From: Betaproteobacteria bacterium
GTDB lineage: Bacteria; Pseudomonadota; Gammaproteobacteria; Burkholderiales; Eutrophovitaceae
DNA: 9,684 bases
Direction of reading: 5' to 3'
Assembly: GCA_009886305.1 (NCBI GenBank)
Contig: QXZO01000043.1
Span: 1 to 9,684, forward strand
Shown here: positions 1 through 5,793 of the stretch, piece by piece
How the letters are laid out: each line of letters starts with the position of its first letter
Position numbering within the stretch: position 1 is the stretch's first letter
The notes under the pieces: model-generated
The model's database searches: none
What the model saw: only the letters and a program-made list of their open reading frames with translations
Told to the model about the DNA's origin: nothing
Position numbers and translations under genes: made by a program

Positions 1-583
1 TCACATCTGTAGCGTACACAAAAGCGAGATCCACCTCTCCTCGAGCAATGTAATCAATACACTGGCGTACATTCTGAGTGAAAATCAATTTAGAAACAAC
101 GTTGCTCCAAAGCCCCTGCTTCTCTAGTGCCGCCTTAGCATAACGCCCAGCAGGTACACTGTCGGGGTTGCCCACCGCTATCAACTGCACTTTTGCTTCC
201 GCAATCGACGCGAAATTTGGCAATGAATAGGACAAATCATTGCGCCCAACGATGATCAGTTGATTTCCTGCGATGTTATACACCGAATCATGACTAACTA
301 AACCTTGACGAACAGCGTCCGCCATAGTCAGTTGGTCCGCCGAAAAAAACAGGTCTACCGGTGCTCCTCGCTCAATCTGTCTTAGTAAGGTACCAGACCC
401 AGCAAAATTTGTCGCAACATGCACATCAGGATTATCCATTTCAAACTCTACAATAAGTTCTTTTAAAACGTCTGTAGTGCTCGATGCAGCAGAGATCACA
501 AGCTCTGTTGGTGCCGCAATACCGCCCCTACAAACCCAGAAAAAGAAAACACTAAAAACTACCAAGTTTTTAAAACTAAGCAC
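1..583 (-). CDS. modA: Molybdate ABC transporter substrate-binding protein ModA (partial, C-terminus off left edge)
   Basis: This is the periplasmic protein that captures molybdate (and usually tungstate) and delivers it to ModB/ModC. I read 194 residues from a GTG at 581-583; the frame is open to the window edge, so the C-terminus is missing. The start is supported by GGAG about 6 nt upstream and by a following Sec-type signal peptide: a hydrophobic run at residues 7-17, then a probable cleavage site after IAA (22-24). ModA-like motifs are SAASS (31-35), FAGSGTL (60-66) followed by RQIERGAPVDLFFSAD (68-83), VPAGRYAK (143-150) and FVYATD (188-193). These match the E. coli ModA pattern and include the ligand-loop regions. 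A Cys at residue 18 is not in a convincing lipobox. The gene overlaps the end of modC by 8 bp in another frame, implying translational coupling. Identity is secure; specificity for molybdate over tungstate is inferred from the neighbouring genes. Confidence 0.93.
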   Translation of the reverse strand, partial: MLSFKNLVVFSVFFFWVCRGGIAAPTELVISAASSTTDVLKELIVEFEMDNPDVHVATNFAGSGTLLRQIERGAPVDLFFSADQLTMADAVRQGLVSHDSVYNIAGNQLIIVGRNDLSYSLPNFASIAEAKVQLIAVGNPDSVPAGRYAKAALEKQGLWSNVVSKLIFTQNVRQCIDYIARGEVDLAFVYATDV

Positions 584-1343
584 TAGACACTCCGGCCGCA
601 GACAATAATATTTTTCGTATTTCTGGTCGAATAGGTTTTCCAAACTCATCTCTATATGGGGCATTCGCTAAGTCAACTGAACCTGAAACTAAACCTTGTT
701 TGATCAGGACCAGCCGCTCCCCTAGTTCTGCGACATCTTGAGGATCATGTGTAATGAGTAAAATTGGAATTTTAAAAATAGACTGAATTTTTTTGAGCTC
801 CTCTCTCATCTGGATCCTTAGCAAGGGATCTAATGCGGAAAAAGGCTCATCCAGTAACAATATATCGGGTCTTTGTAATAATGATCTAGCAAGACCCACT
901 CGCTGGCGCTGACCACCGGATATTTCAGAAGGATATTTTTTCGAAAACTCTTTAATTTGAAAAATATCTAGCAGTTCTTGAACCCTCTCCTCGTCCTTCT
1001 TTTTTAGTGCTCTCGATAATACAGAGCGCTTCGAAAAGCCAATGTTCTCACTGACGGTCATGTGTGGAAATAATGCATAGTCCTGAAACAAATAACCAAC
1101 ATTGCGGTAGCGCGACGGAATATCTATATTCTTTGCTGAATCAAAAAGGACTCGCTCATTAATGATAATTTTTCCAGTATGTACCTCCTGTAAGCCCGCA
1201 ATAATTTTTAACAGCAGACTTTTCCCAGCTCCCGATTGGCCAAATAAGACGGTAATATCTTCGTAACAGCTAAACTGCATATTTAAGTTGAAATCATGCC
1301 CACCCGAGCGAAAAGCTTGTTGAACGTCTACGTCGATTCCCAT
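576..1343 (-). CDS. modC: Molybdate ABC transporter ATP-binding protein ModC, short form without TOBE/Mop domain
   Basis: This cytoplasmic ATPase powers molybdate import through ModB. The 255-residue protein has a complete nucleotide-binding domain: Walker A GQSGAGKS (35-42), Q-loop Gln 87, signature SGGQR (142-146), Walker B ILLLDE (161-166), D-loop SALD (169-172) and switch His 199. After about residue 215 only a short tail remains. Typical ModC proteins are about 350 residues and end in a TOBE/Mop oxyanion-binding domain, which is absent here. The stop codon is clean, with no nearby continuation in another frame: modA begins immediately and overlaps by 8 bp. The ATG lies 5 bp after the modB stop, with a modest AGAGG upstream. 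Assignment to ModC rather than another ABC ATPase rests on the flanking modB and modA genes. Confidence 0.9.
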   Translation of the reverse strand: MGIDVDVQQAFRSGGHDFNLNMQFSCYEDITVLFGQSGAGKSLLLKIIAGLQEVHTGKIIINERVLFDSAKNIDIPSRYRNVGYLFQDYALFPHMTVSENIGFSKRSVLSRALKKKDEERVQELLDIFQIKEFSKKYPSEISGGQRQRVGLARSLLQRPDILLLDEPFSALDPLLRIQMREELKKIQSIFKIPILLITHDPQDVAELGERLVLIKQGLVSGSVDLANAPYRDEFGKPIRPEIRKILLSAAGVSSA

Positions 1344-1348
1344 AGCCT

Positions 1349-2041
1349 CTATGCCTCTCTATATTTAGGCTTTAGGAAATAGTTGGAAGTCAGTAAAACT
1401 ACTACGCAAACAATTGAAGTAATGATCACCAGAAAGTTAGCGATCTGATCATGCCCTGCCTGAACCGCCTCATACACAGCAATTGATAGCGTTTGAGTCT
1501 TACCAGGTAAACTTCCAGCGACCATTAACGTAGCCCCAAACTCCCCGAGTGCACGGGCGAAGGCGAGCATAGATCCAGCCAATATACCTCTGATTGCGAG
1601 AGGAAAAGTAACGAGACAGAACACTTGCATCTCATTCTTCCCTAACACTCGTGAGGCATCCTCATATTGCCTTGAAACCCCTTCAAAAGCAGTCCTAGCG
1701 GATTTATATACTAAGGGAAATGCAACAATCGAAGCCGCGATGACCGCACCTTGCCAAGTAAAGATTAAATTGATACCAAAATATGTTTCTAACCAACCTC
1801 CTATTGGCCCGCGGCGACCGAGAAGGACAAGCAAATAATAGCCGAGAACAGTTGGTGGGAGCACTACCGGAAGAGTTAATATTGCATCAAGAATTTCCTT
1901 ACCAAAAAATTCTCGTTTAGCAGCGAACCATGCCATTGAAATACCCATCACTGCTGCAACAAGCGTGGCGACACCCGCTACTTTAAGGCTTAAAAGTAAC
2001 GGTACAGTAACCGCATCAAGTGTTATCGAAAGTGAAGTCAA
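1349..2041 (-). CDS. modB: Molybdate ABC transporter permease ModB
   Basis: This is the inner-membrane permease of the molybdate importer. The 230 residues carry about five hydrophobic segments (roughly 12-40, 52-75, 92-112, 145-165 and 200-222). The EAA-type cytoplasmic loop that docks on ModC begins YEDASRVLG at 126-134. Family-typical strings include LLLSLKV (15-21), LPVVLPPTVLGYYLL (57-71), GRRGPIGG (75-82) and FARALGEFGATL (161-172). Length is normal for ModB. The start is a TTG at 2039-2041. No ATG or GTG occurs upstream in frame before a stop, and alignment of LLLSLKV with E. coli ModB places the N-terminus close to this TTG. There is no clear Shine-Dalgarno, so initiation may be weak or regulated. 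It is the first gene of a modB-modC-modA operon, which differs from the E. coli order modABC. Confidence 0.92.
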   Translation of the reverse strand: MTSLSITLDAVTVPLLLSLKVAGVATLVAAVMGISMAWFAAKREFFGKEILDAILTLPVVLPPTVLGYYLLVLLGRRGPIGGWLETYFGINLIFTWQGAVIAASIVAFPLVYKSARTAFEGVSRQYEDASRVLGKNEMQVFCLVTFPLAIRGILAGSMLAFARALGEFGATLMVAGSLPGKTQTLSIAVYEAVQAGHDQIANFLVIITSIVCVVVLLTSNYFLKPKYREA

Positions 2042-2085
2042 AACGTAATAATCTAGACTAGTTTGAACTCATATTATGTGTGCTC

Positions 2086-2120
2086 TAAATAAAACTTTGG
2101 CGCCGTATAGGCGCCAAAGT
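2086..2120 (-). terminator. Intrinsic terminator-like hairpin in the modBCA leader
   Basis: A perfect 11-bp inverted repeat (arms 2094-2104 and 2110-2120, GC-rich core GGCGCC, 5-nt loop) is followed on the minus strand by TTTATTTA (2093-2086). It therefore reads as a Rho-independent terminator only for minus-strand transcription. It is the only strong terminator candidate after moaD-moaE-modE. However, it lies downstream of the mod promoter (2181-2209) and upstream of modB, so it must also affect modBCA mRNA. It may be a shared terminator with partial read-through, or a regulated attenuator. The U-tract is interrupted by one A, so efficiency may be incomplete. Confidence 0.7.
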
Positions 2121-2125
2121 CAACT

Positions 2126-2171
2126 TGCGTGTAAGGGGGAGTGTTTACGTAGCAATTGCATGCACCACGCA
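2126..2171 (-). other. Possible structured 5' leader of modBCA mRNA
   Basis: The predicted transcript starts near 2174. Almost at once it can form a 6-bp stem (TGCGTG at 2171-2166 with CACGCA at 2131-2126 on the minus strand) enclosing about 34 nt, then 5 nt later the terminator-like hairpin. This layout resembles an aptamer followed by an expression platform, but the stem is short. I could not match it to the known Moco riboswitch from memory. A short alternative pairing of GGTGC (2165-2161) with the GCGCC of the terminator 5' arm is possible, but only 5 bp with a G-U pair. Function is inference. Confidence 0.3.
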
Positions 2172-2174
2172 TAC

Positions 2175-2198
2175 CGTTATATTTAACAGGATATAGCG
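2175..2198. promoter_or_regulatory. ModE operator (Mop box) upstream of modBCA
   Basis: On the plus strand, CGTTATAT (2175-2182) and ATATAGCG (2191-2198) form an inverted repeat separated by 8 bp. The ModE consensus known from E. coli is CG-n-TATAT, 8 bp, ATATA-n-CG, so both half-sites and the spacing match. The site covers the -10 hexamer and part of the spacer of the mod promoter, which is the geometry of a repressor. The obvious binder is the ModE-like protein encoded 22 bp away. Confidence 0.85.
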
Positions 2199-2209
2199 CT
2201 TTTTGTCAA
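2181..2209 (-). promoter_or_regulatory. sigma70-type promoter of modBCA
   Basis: On the minus strand there is a perfect -35 TTGACA (2209-2204), a 17-bp spacer, and TTAAAT as -10 (2186-2181, 4 of 6 to consensus). Transcription would begin near 2174, about 130 nt before modB. The -35 lies only 11 bp after the modE stop codon, so modBCA has its own promoter rather than relying on read-through from moaDE-modE. The -10 is inside the Mop box. Confidence 0.75.
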
Positions 2210-2219
2210 ATAGCGGACC

Positions 2220-2564
2220 CTATCGCATGAAGCCGGAAAATTTACTCATCTCCCTACGAACACTTGCGGTCGCCTTCTGCTCCATTGCACGATAATGGAT
2301 TAGCACTTGTTGACCGAACTCCGTTACCTGCGCCCCACCCCCTCGGTTACCGCCAGTGAGCGTCTCCACTAACGGCGATACGAAACAACTATTCATAGTA
2401 TCAACGAGAACCCAGGCCCTTCGGTAGGACATACCCAACTCACGAGCCGCCGCCGAAATAGATCCGGTTTGAGAAATAGAATCTAACAGGGCTGCCTTAC
2501 CGGGCCCCATTGCAATCGATTTACGAAAACTAACCTTTAACTGCGGCTGGAGGGTATCTGACAT
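2220..2564 (-). CDS. modE: ModE-like molybdenum-responsive regulator, DNA-binding domain only
   Basis: This is a LysR-type winged helix-turn-helix protein resembling the N-terminal domain of ModE. In its 114 residues, the helix-turn-helix is GSISAAARELGMSYRRAW (34-51), matching the ModE pattern GSIS..A...GISY..AW. The wing contains the characteristic GGNRGGGAQVTEFGQ (71-85), and a C-terminal helix (about 86-106) suits dimerisation. E. coli ModE is about 262 residues with two Mop domains that bind molybdate; those are absent here and the stop is not followed by homologous coding sequence. The ATG at 2562-2564 follows moaE by 10 bp with a close AGGA. A consensus ModE operator sits just downstream at the mod promoter, so repression of modBCA is likely. 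How molybdate would be sensed without a Mop domain is not apparent. Confidence 0.9.
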   Translation of the reverse strand: MSDTLQPQLKVSFRKSIAMGPGKAALLDSISQTGSISAAARELGMSYRRAWVLVDTMNSCFVSPLVETLTGGNRGGGAQVTEFGQQVLIHYRAMEQKATASVRREMSKFSGFMR

Positions 2565-2574
2565 ATCCTAAACT

Positions 2575-3039
2575 TTAATCATCTCGCGTGTTCTCCCAAC
2601 GCATCGCAGCAGACGTATCAGATTCCCTAGCTTCAACCCACCGATCACCAGAGGAAGTTTGTTCTTTTTTCCAAAAAGGCGCTCGAGTTTTTAAATAATC
2701 CATTAAAAACTCGCAAGCCTTAAACGACTCGCCACGATGTGCGCTGGTAACCAACACGAGAACAATCTGATCCAGTGGAAGCAGAGTACCCACACGATGA
2801 ATGATTAGAGCGTCATAGATATCCCAGCGATCCCTTGCTTCGGACACAATGTCCTCTAGAGAACGCTCAGTCATTCCGGGGTAATGCTCCAGCGTAAGTG
2901 CGGACACATCATCACCATTATTGAGATCGCGTACAACCCCAACGAAACTAGCTACAGCGCCTACTTTTGGGTTCTTTTGACGAAGCGCCAACATCTCGAG
3001 ACCTACATCGAAATCTTCAGTTTGTACGCGCACAGCCAT
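2575..3039 (-). CDS. moaE: Molybdopterin synthase catalytic (large) subunit MoaE
   Basis: MoaE converts cyclic pyranopterin monophosphate to molybdopterin, using sulfur carried on the C-terminus of MoaD. From the ATG at 3037-3039 the protein is 154 residues, the usual size. The conserved core is GAVASFVGVVRD (27-38), LEHYPGMTE (50-58), HRVG (81-84), SAHRGESF (99-106) and the active-site segment LKTRAPFWKKE (116-126), where K117 and K124 correspond to the catalytic lysines near 119 and 126 in E. coli. The frame is open upstream to an ATG at 3088-3090, but that would overlap moaD. The downstream ATG has AGGAGG 8 nt before it, so I chose it. The gene follows moaD by 4 bp and precedes the ModE-like gene by 10 bp. 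Confidence 0.95.
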   Translation of the reverse strand: MAVRVQTEDFDVGLEMLALRQKNPKVGAVASFVGVVRDLNNGDDVSALTLEHYPGMTERSLEDIVSEARDRWDIYDALIIHRVGTLLPLDQIVLVLVTSAHRGESFKACEFLMDYLKTRAPFWKKEQTSSGDRWVEARESDTSAAMRWENTRDD

Positions 3040-3043
3040 GACG

Positions 3044-3301
3044 CTATCCTCCTGTAACTGGAGGAAACAGAGCGATCTCATCTCCTTCATTCAGCATTAC
3101 GTCCTCCGTAACCATTACTTGATTAACTGCAACTCGAAATGATTTGTTCTCGTTCAGCTCAACGGCCCAAGCCTCTCCTTTTTCACGCAATGCAATTAGA
3201 ACATCTGAGACTTTATTGTCAGATTCGGTGAACGTTAGGTCAATGTCACTGGTCTGAAACACTTCGCGCAGTTTTGCAAAAAATAGTACTTTTATTCTCA
3301 T
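3044..3301 (-). CDS. moaD: Molybdopterin synthase sulfur-carrier (small) subunit MoaD
   Basis: MoaD is a ubiquitin-fold sulfur carrier. Its C-terminal Gly-Gly is adenylated by MoeB, thiocarboxylated, and inserted into the MoaE active site. The 85-residue protein starts MRIKVLFFAKLREVF and ends ALFPPVTGG, both highly typical. Length is normal. The ATG at 3299-3301 has only a weak GGA-type ribosome site. The last codons (GGA GGA before TAG) also supply the AGGAGG for moaE, so moaD and moaE translation is tightly linked. It is the first gene of moaD-moaE-modE, divergent from moaA. No moeB is in the window. Confidence 0.95.
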   Translation of the reverse strand: MRIKVLFFAKLREVFQTSDIDLTFTESDNKVSDVLIALREKGEAWAVELNENKSFRVAVNQVMVTEDVMLNEGDEIALFPPVTGG

Positions 3302-3455
3302 GTTATTTATCCAGTTTATAACTTACATTTTACCCAATGTTGTAAAAAAATAATTTTAAGTACCGTAAGAATGCATCACGCGTAAAAAAGACCGTTGTGT
3401 TCTATCGTATATAATGCTTTCTAGTATTACACAATTTACTGAAATTTTAGAATAT
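3302..3455. promoter_or_regulatory. Divergent promoter region between moaD and moaA
   Basis: This is a 154-bp AT-rich region with both operon starts. For moaA (plus strand) there is a perfect TATAAT at 3410-3415 but no recognisable -35 at 16-18 bp, suggesting an activator-dependent promoter. For moaD (minus strand), candidate -10s are TAAAAT (3332-3327) and TATAAA (3320-3315); TTTACA or TTACAA lies 19-20 bp upstream of the latter, an imperfect spacing. A weak inverted repeat ACATT/AATGT (3325-3340 region) overlaps the moaD side. I see no full Mop box here. Confidence 0.5.
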
Positions 3456-4490
3456 ATGACTTCAAACGAACCAAGCTCGGCAGAGACTGCTGTTACGGAC
3501 ACAAGAAAAAGACATCTCCGCGACCTTAGAATTTCTGTTACAGATCGTTGTAATTTTCGCTGCACCTACTGCATGCCTAAGAGCGTATACGACAGAGACT
3601 TTAAGTTCTTAGAGCGGACTCAGCTCCTATCTTTTGATGAAATCAATAGACTCGTTGGGATTTTCAAAGACCACGGCGTGGAAAAAGTTCGCATCACTGG
3701 TGGAGAGCCCTTATTACGTAAACAGCTTGAAAAACTTCTTCACATGATTTCCGTTTCACACCAACTAGATCTCACATTAACAACAAATGCGACGCTATTA
3801 AAGCAAAAAGCTGCCATGTTGCTAGATGCAGGACTAAAAAGAATTACAGTCAGCCTCGATTCGCTCGATGAACATACATTTCAGATGATGAATGATATGA
3901 AAGTTCCAGTGGCCAAAGTACTCGAGGGCATCGAAGAGGCCGATCGCGTTGGGTTTCGACCAATAAAAATTAATATGGTTGTGAAGCGAGGGGTCAATGA
4001 TCAACACGTAATAGAGATGGCAAGATACTTCAAGGGTACAGGCCACATAGTTCGTTTTATTGAGTTTATGGACGTTGGATCTACCAATGGTTGGCAAATG
4101 AGCCATGTGGTGCCCTCAAAAGAGCTAGTAGGCCAAATAAACCAGGTTTTCCCAATTGAACCCGTTGAACCTAATTACACTGGTGAAGTTGCGGAGCGCT
4201 GGAAATACAGTGATGGCTCAGGAGAGGTTGGTTTCATCTCGTCGGTTACACAAGCATTCTGCGCGTCGTGTACAAGAGCTAGATTGTCAGCCGAAGGGTC
4301 TATATACACATGCCTTTTCGCAACAAAAGGCACTGACTTACGCATGTTACTTAGAACTGGCGCCTCCGACTCAACCATATCAAATGTAATCAGTAATTTA
4401 TGGCGAACAAGAACAGACAATTATTCAGAAATTAGAACCGCAGGTACCGCCTCGCTTCGAAAAATAGAAATGTCATACATAGGCGGATAA
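3456..4490 (+). CDS. moaA: GTP 3',8-cyclase MoaA (radical SAM)
   Basis: MoaA is a radical-SAM enzyme that converts GTP to 3',8-cyclo-GTP in the first step of molybdenum cofactor synthesis, acting with MoaC. With the ATG at 3456 the protein has 344 residues. The SAM cluster motif CNFRCTYC gives C32, C36 and C39; GGEP is at 82-85. The second, substrate-binding 4Fe-4S cluster has C269, C272 and C286 with the family spacing CxxC-x13-C. The protein ends MSYIGG, including the conserved terminal Gly-Gly. An in-frame ATG at 3414 would add 14 residues but overlaps a perfect -10 box, so transcripts from that promoter would not contain it. The chosen ATG lacks a strong Shine-Dalgarno. It leads the plus-strand operon moaA-moeA-msrB. 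moaC is not in the window. Confidence 0.93.
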   Translation: MTSNEPSSAETAVTDTRKRHLRDLRISVTDRCNFRCTYCMPKSVYDRDFKFLERTQLLSFDEINRLVGIFKDHGVEKVRITGGEPLLRKQLEKLLHMISVSHQLDLTLTTNATLLKQKAAMLLDAGLKRITVSLDSLDEHTFQMMNDMKVPVAKVLEGIEEADRVGFRPIKINMVVKRGVNDQHVIEMARYFKGTGHIVRFIEFMDVGSTNGWQMSHVVPSKELVGQINQVFPIEPVEPNYTGEVAERWKYSDGSGEVGFISSVTQAFCASCTRARLSAEGSIYTCLFATKGTDLRMLLRTGASDSTISNVISNLWRTRTDNYSEIRTAGTASLRKIEMSYIGG

Positions 4491-4515
4491 ATACACTCTC
4501 ATATCAACCCATAAA

Positions 4516-5793
4516 ATGACCAAAAATAAAACACTTGAAACCATCACTCAGGACGGTGATTACGATCCACATTCTATGCCCGTGGAAAAAGCACGCACTT
4601 ATATCCAAGAGTTTTTAGATCCAGTGACTAGCTCTGAGTGCGTTTCCGTTCGTGAGGCTCTTGGCAGAATTCTCTCCAAAGATGTTATTTCACCGGTTAA
4701 TGTTCCGCAACACGATAACTCAGCGATGGACGGATATGCAGTCAAAGGAACAGATTTGACTGATGGGAGGAAAACGGATCTCACCGTAATTGGAACCGCT
4801 TTTGCAGGCCAACCTTTTAGCGGAAAAATGAGGAGCGGAGAATCTGTTCGAATTATGACCGGAGCAGTAATACCGAATGGCGCAGACACGGTAATTATGC
4901 AAGAGCGTGTTGAGAAAAAAAACGATAACGTTGTATCAGTAGATTTCTTTCCAGCAGGAGCAAATACTAGAAAAGCAGGTGAGGATTTAAAGCTTGGATC
5001 AGCAGCGTTGCATAAAGGACATAAAGTACGACCAGCAGACTTGGGATTAATCGCGTCTTTAGGGATATCAGAGGTGATGGTATATCGGAAACTACGTGTT
5101 GCTTTTTTCTCAACCGGAGATGAACTGGTCGGTGTCGGGAACGTTTTAAGTGAAGGCCAAATTTACGATAGTAATCGATATACTATTTTCGGGATGCTTA
5201 CCGAGCTCGGATGCGAACTGATTGATATGGGTGTCATTAGGGACACTCCTGAGGCCGTCGAATCAGCTTTTACAGATTCCACAAGTATCGCGGATGTAGT
5301 CATTACCAGCGGGGGAGTATCTGTTGGAGAGGCAGACTTTGTAAAACCCATTTTAAATAAACTTGGGGAAGTATTGTTTTGGAAAATAGCGATGAAACCA
5401 GGACGTCCGTTAGCCTTTGGGAAAGTTGGGCAATCTCATTTTTTCGGATTACCGGGAAATCCAGTTGCTGTGATGGTCACGTTCTATCAATTTGTGCAAG
5501 CAGCGCTCAAGACATTGCAAGGACAAGTAACACGCATTCCGGCACCAACGTTCAAGGCACGCTGCACGGAATCCTTGAAAAAAGCTCCCGGTCGCACTGA
5601 ATTCCAGCGTGGAATTCTTATTAAAACAAAAGATAACGAATGGACAGTAAAACCAACCGGGGATCAAGGCTCTGGGATCCTCTCCTCGATGAGCCAAGCA
5701 CACTGCTTCATTGTTTTACCGACTGATATGGGCAAAGTCGAAGCAGGAGAATTCGTAGACGTCCAGTTAATTAGAGGGTTAATAGACTCATGA
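4516..5793 (+). CDS. moeA: Molybdopterin molybdenumtransferase MoeA
   Basis: MoeA inserts molybdate into adenylylated molybdopterin, the last common step of Moco synthesis. The 425-residue length is typical. Motifs in order: PQHDNSAMDGYAV (64-76) in domain III, RIMTGAVIPNGAD (112-124), the MoCF-fold signatures STGDEL (199-204), SGGVSVGEAD (265-274) and IAMKPGRPLAFG (291-302), then GLPGNPVAVMV (311-321), and a C-terminal beta domain from about 343. The KPGRP string has Arg where E. coli MoeA has Lys. The gene begins 25 bp after moaA. The spacer has no Shine-Dalgarno, and the next in-frame Met (residue 21) has none either, so I keep the first ATG. Its TGA overlaps the msrB start as ATGA. Confidence 0.95.
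   Translation: MTKNKTLETITQDGDYDPHSMPVEKARTYIQEFLDPVTSSECVSVREALGRILSKDVISPVNVPQHDNSAMDGYAVKGTDLTDGRKTDLTVIGTAFAGQPFSGKMRSGESVRIMTGAVIPNGADTVIMQERVEKKNDNVVSVDFFPAGANTRKAGEDLKLGSAALHKGHKVRPADLGLIASLGISEVMVYRKLRVAFFSTGDELVGVGNVLSEGQIYDSNRYTIFGMLTELGCELIDMGVIRDTPEAVESAFTDSTSIADVVITSGGVSVGEADFVKPILNKLGEVLFWKIAMKPGRPLAFGKVGQSHFFGLPGNPVAVMVTFYQFVQAALKTLQGQVTRIPAPTFKARCTESLKKAPGRTEFQRGILIKTKDNEWTVKPTGDQGSGILSSMSQAHCFIVLPTDMGKVEAGEFVDVQLIRGLIDS

Noticed and set aside
525..540. ModA as a lipoprotein via Cys 18
   Set aside because: The residues before the Cys (Phe-Trp-Val) do not fit a lipobox, and a Sec cleavage site after IAA is better.
2058..2072. Tiny upstream frame (Met-Ser-Ser-Asn-stop) in the modB leader
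   Set aside because: Four codons with no ribosome site and no metabolic codon bias; no support as a leader peptide.
3040..3090. 17-residue N-terminal extension of MoaE from the ATG at 3088-3090
   Set aside because: It would overlap the end of moaD, is not family-like, and the ATG at 3037-3039 has a strong AGGAGG.
3404..3416. ATCGTATATA near the moaA -10 as a Mop-box half-site
   Set aside because: It lacks one base relative to CG-n-TATAT and there is no matching ATATA-n-CG half 8 bp downstream, so it is probably just the -10 region.
3834..5703. Open frames antisense to or out of frame with moaA and moeA
   Set aside because: Fully contained in conserved genes with intact motifs; no independent coding evidence.
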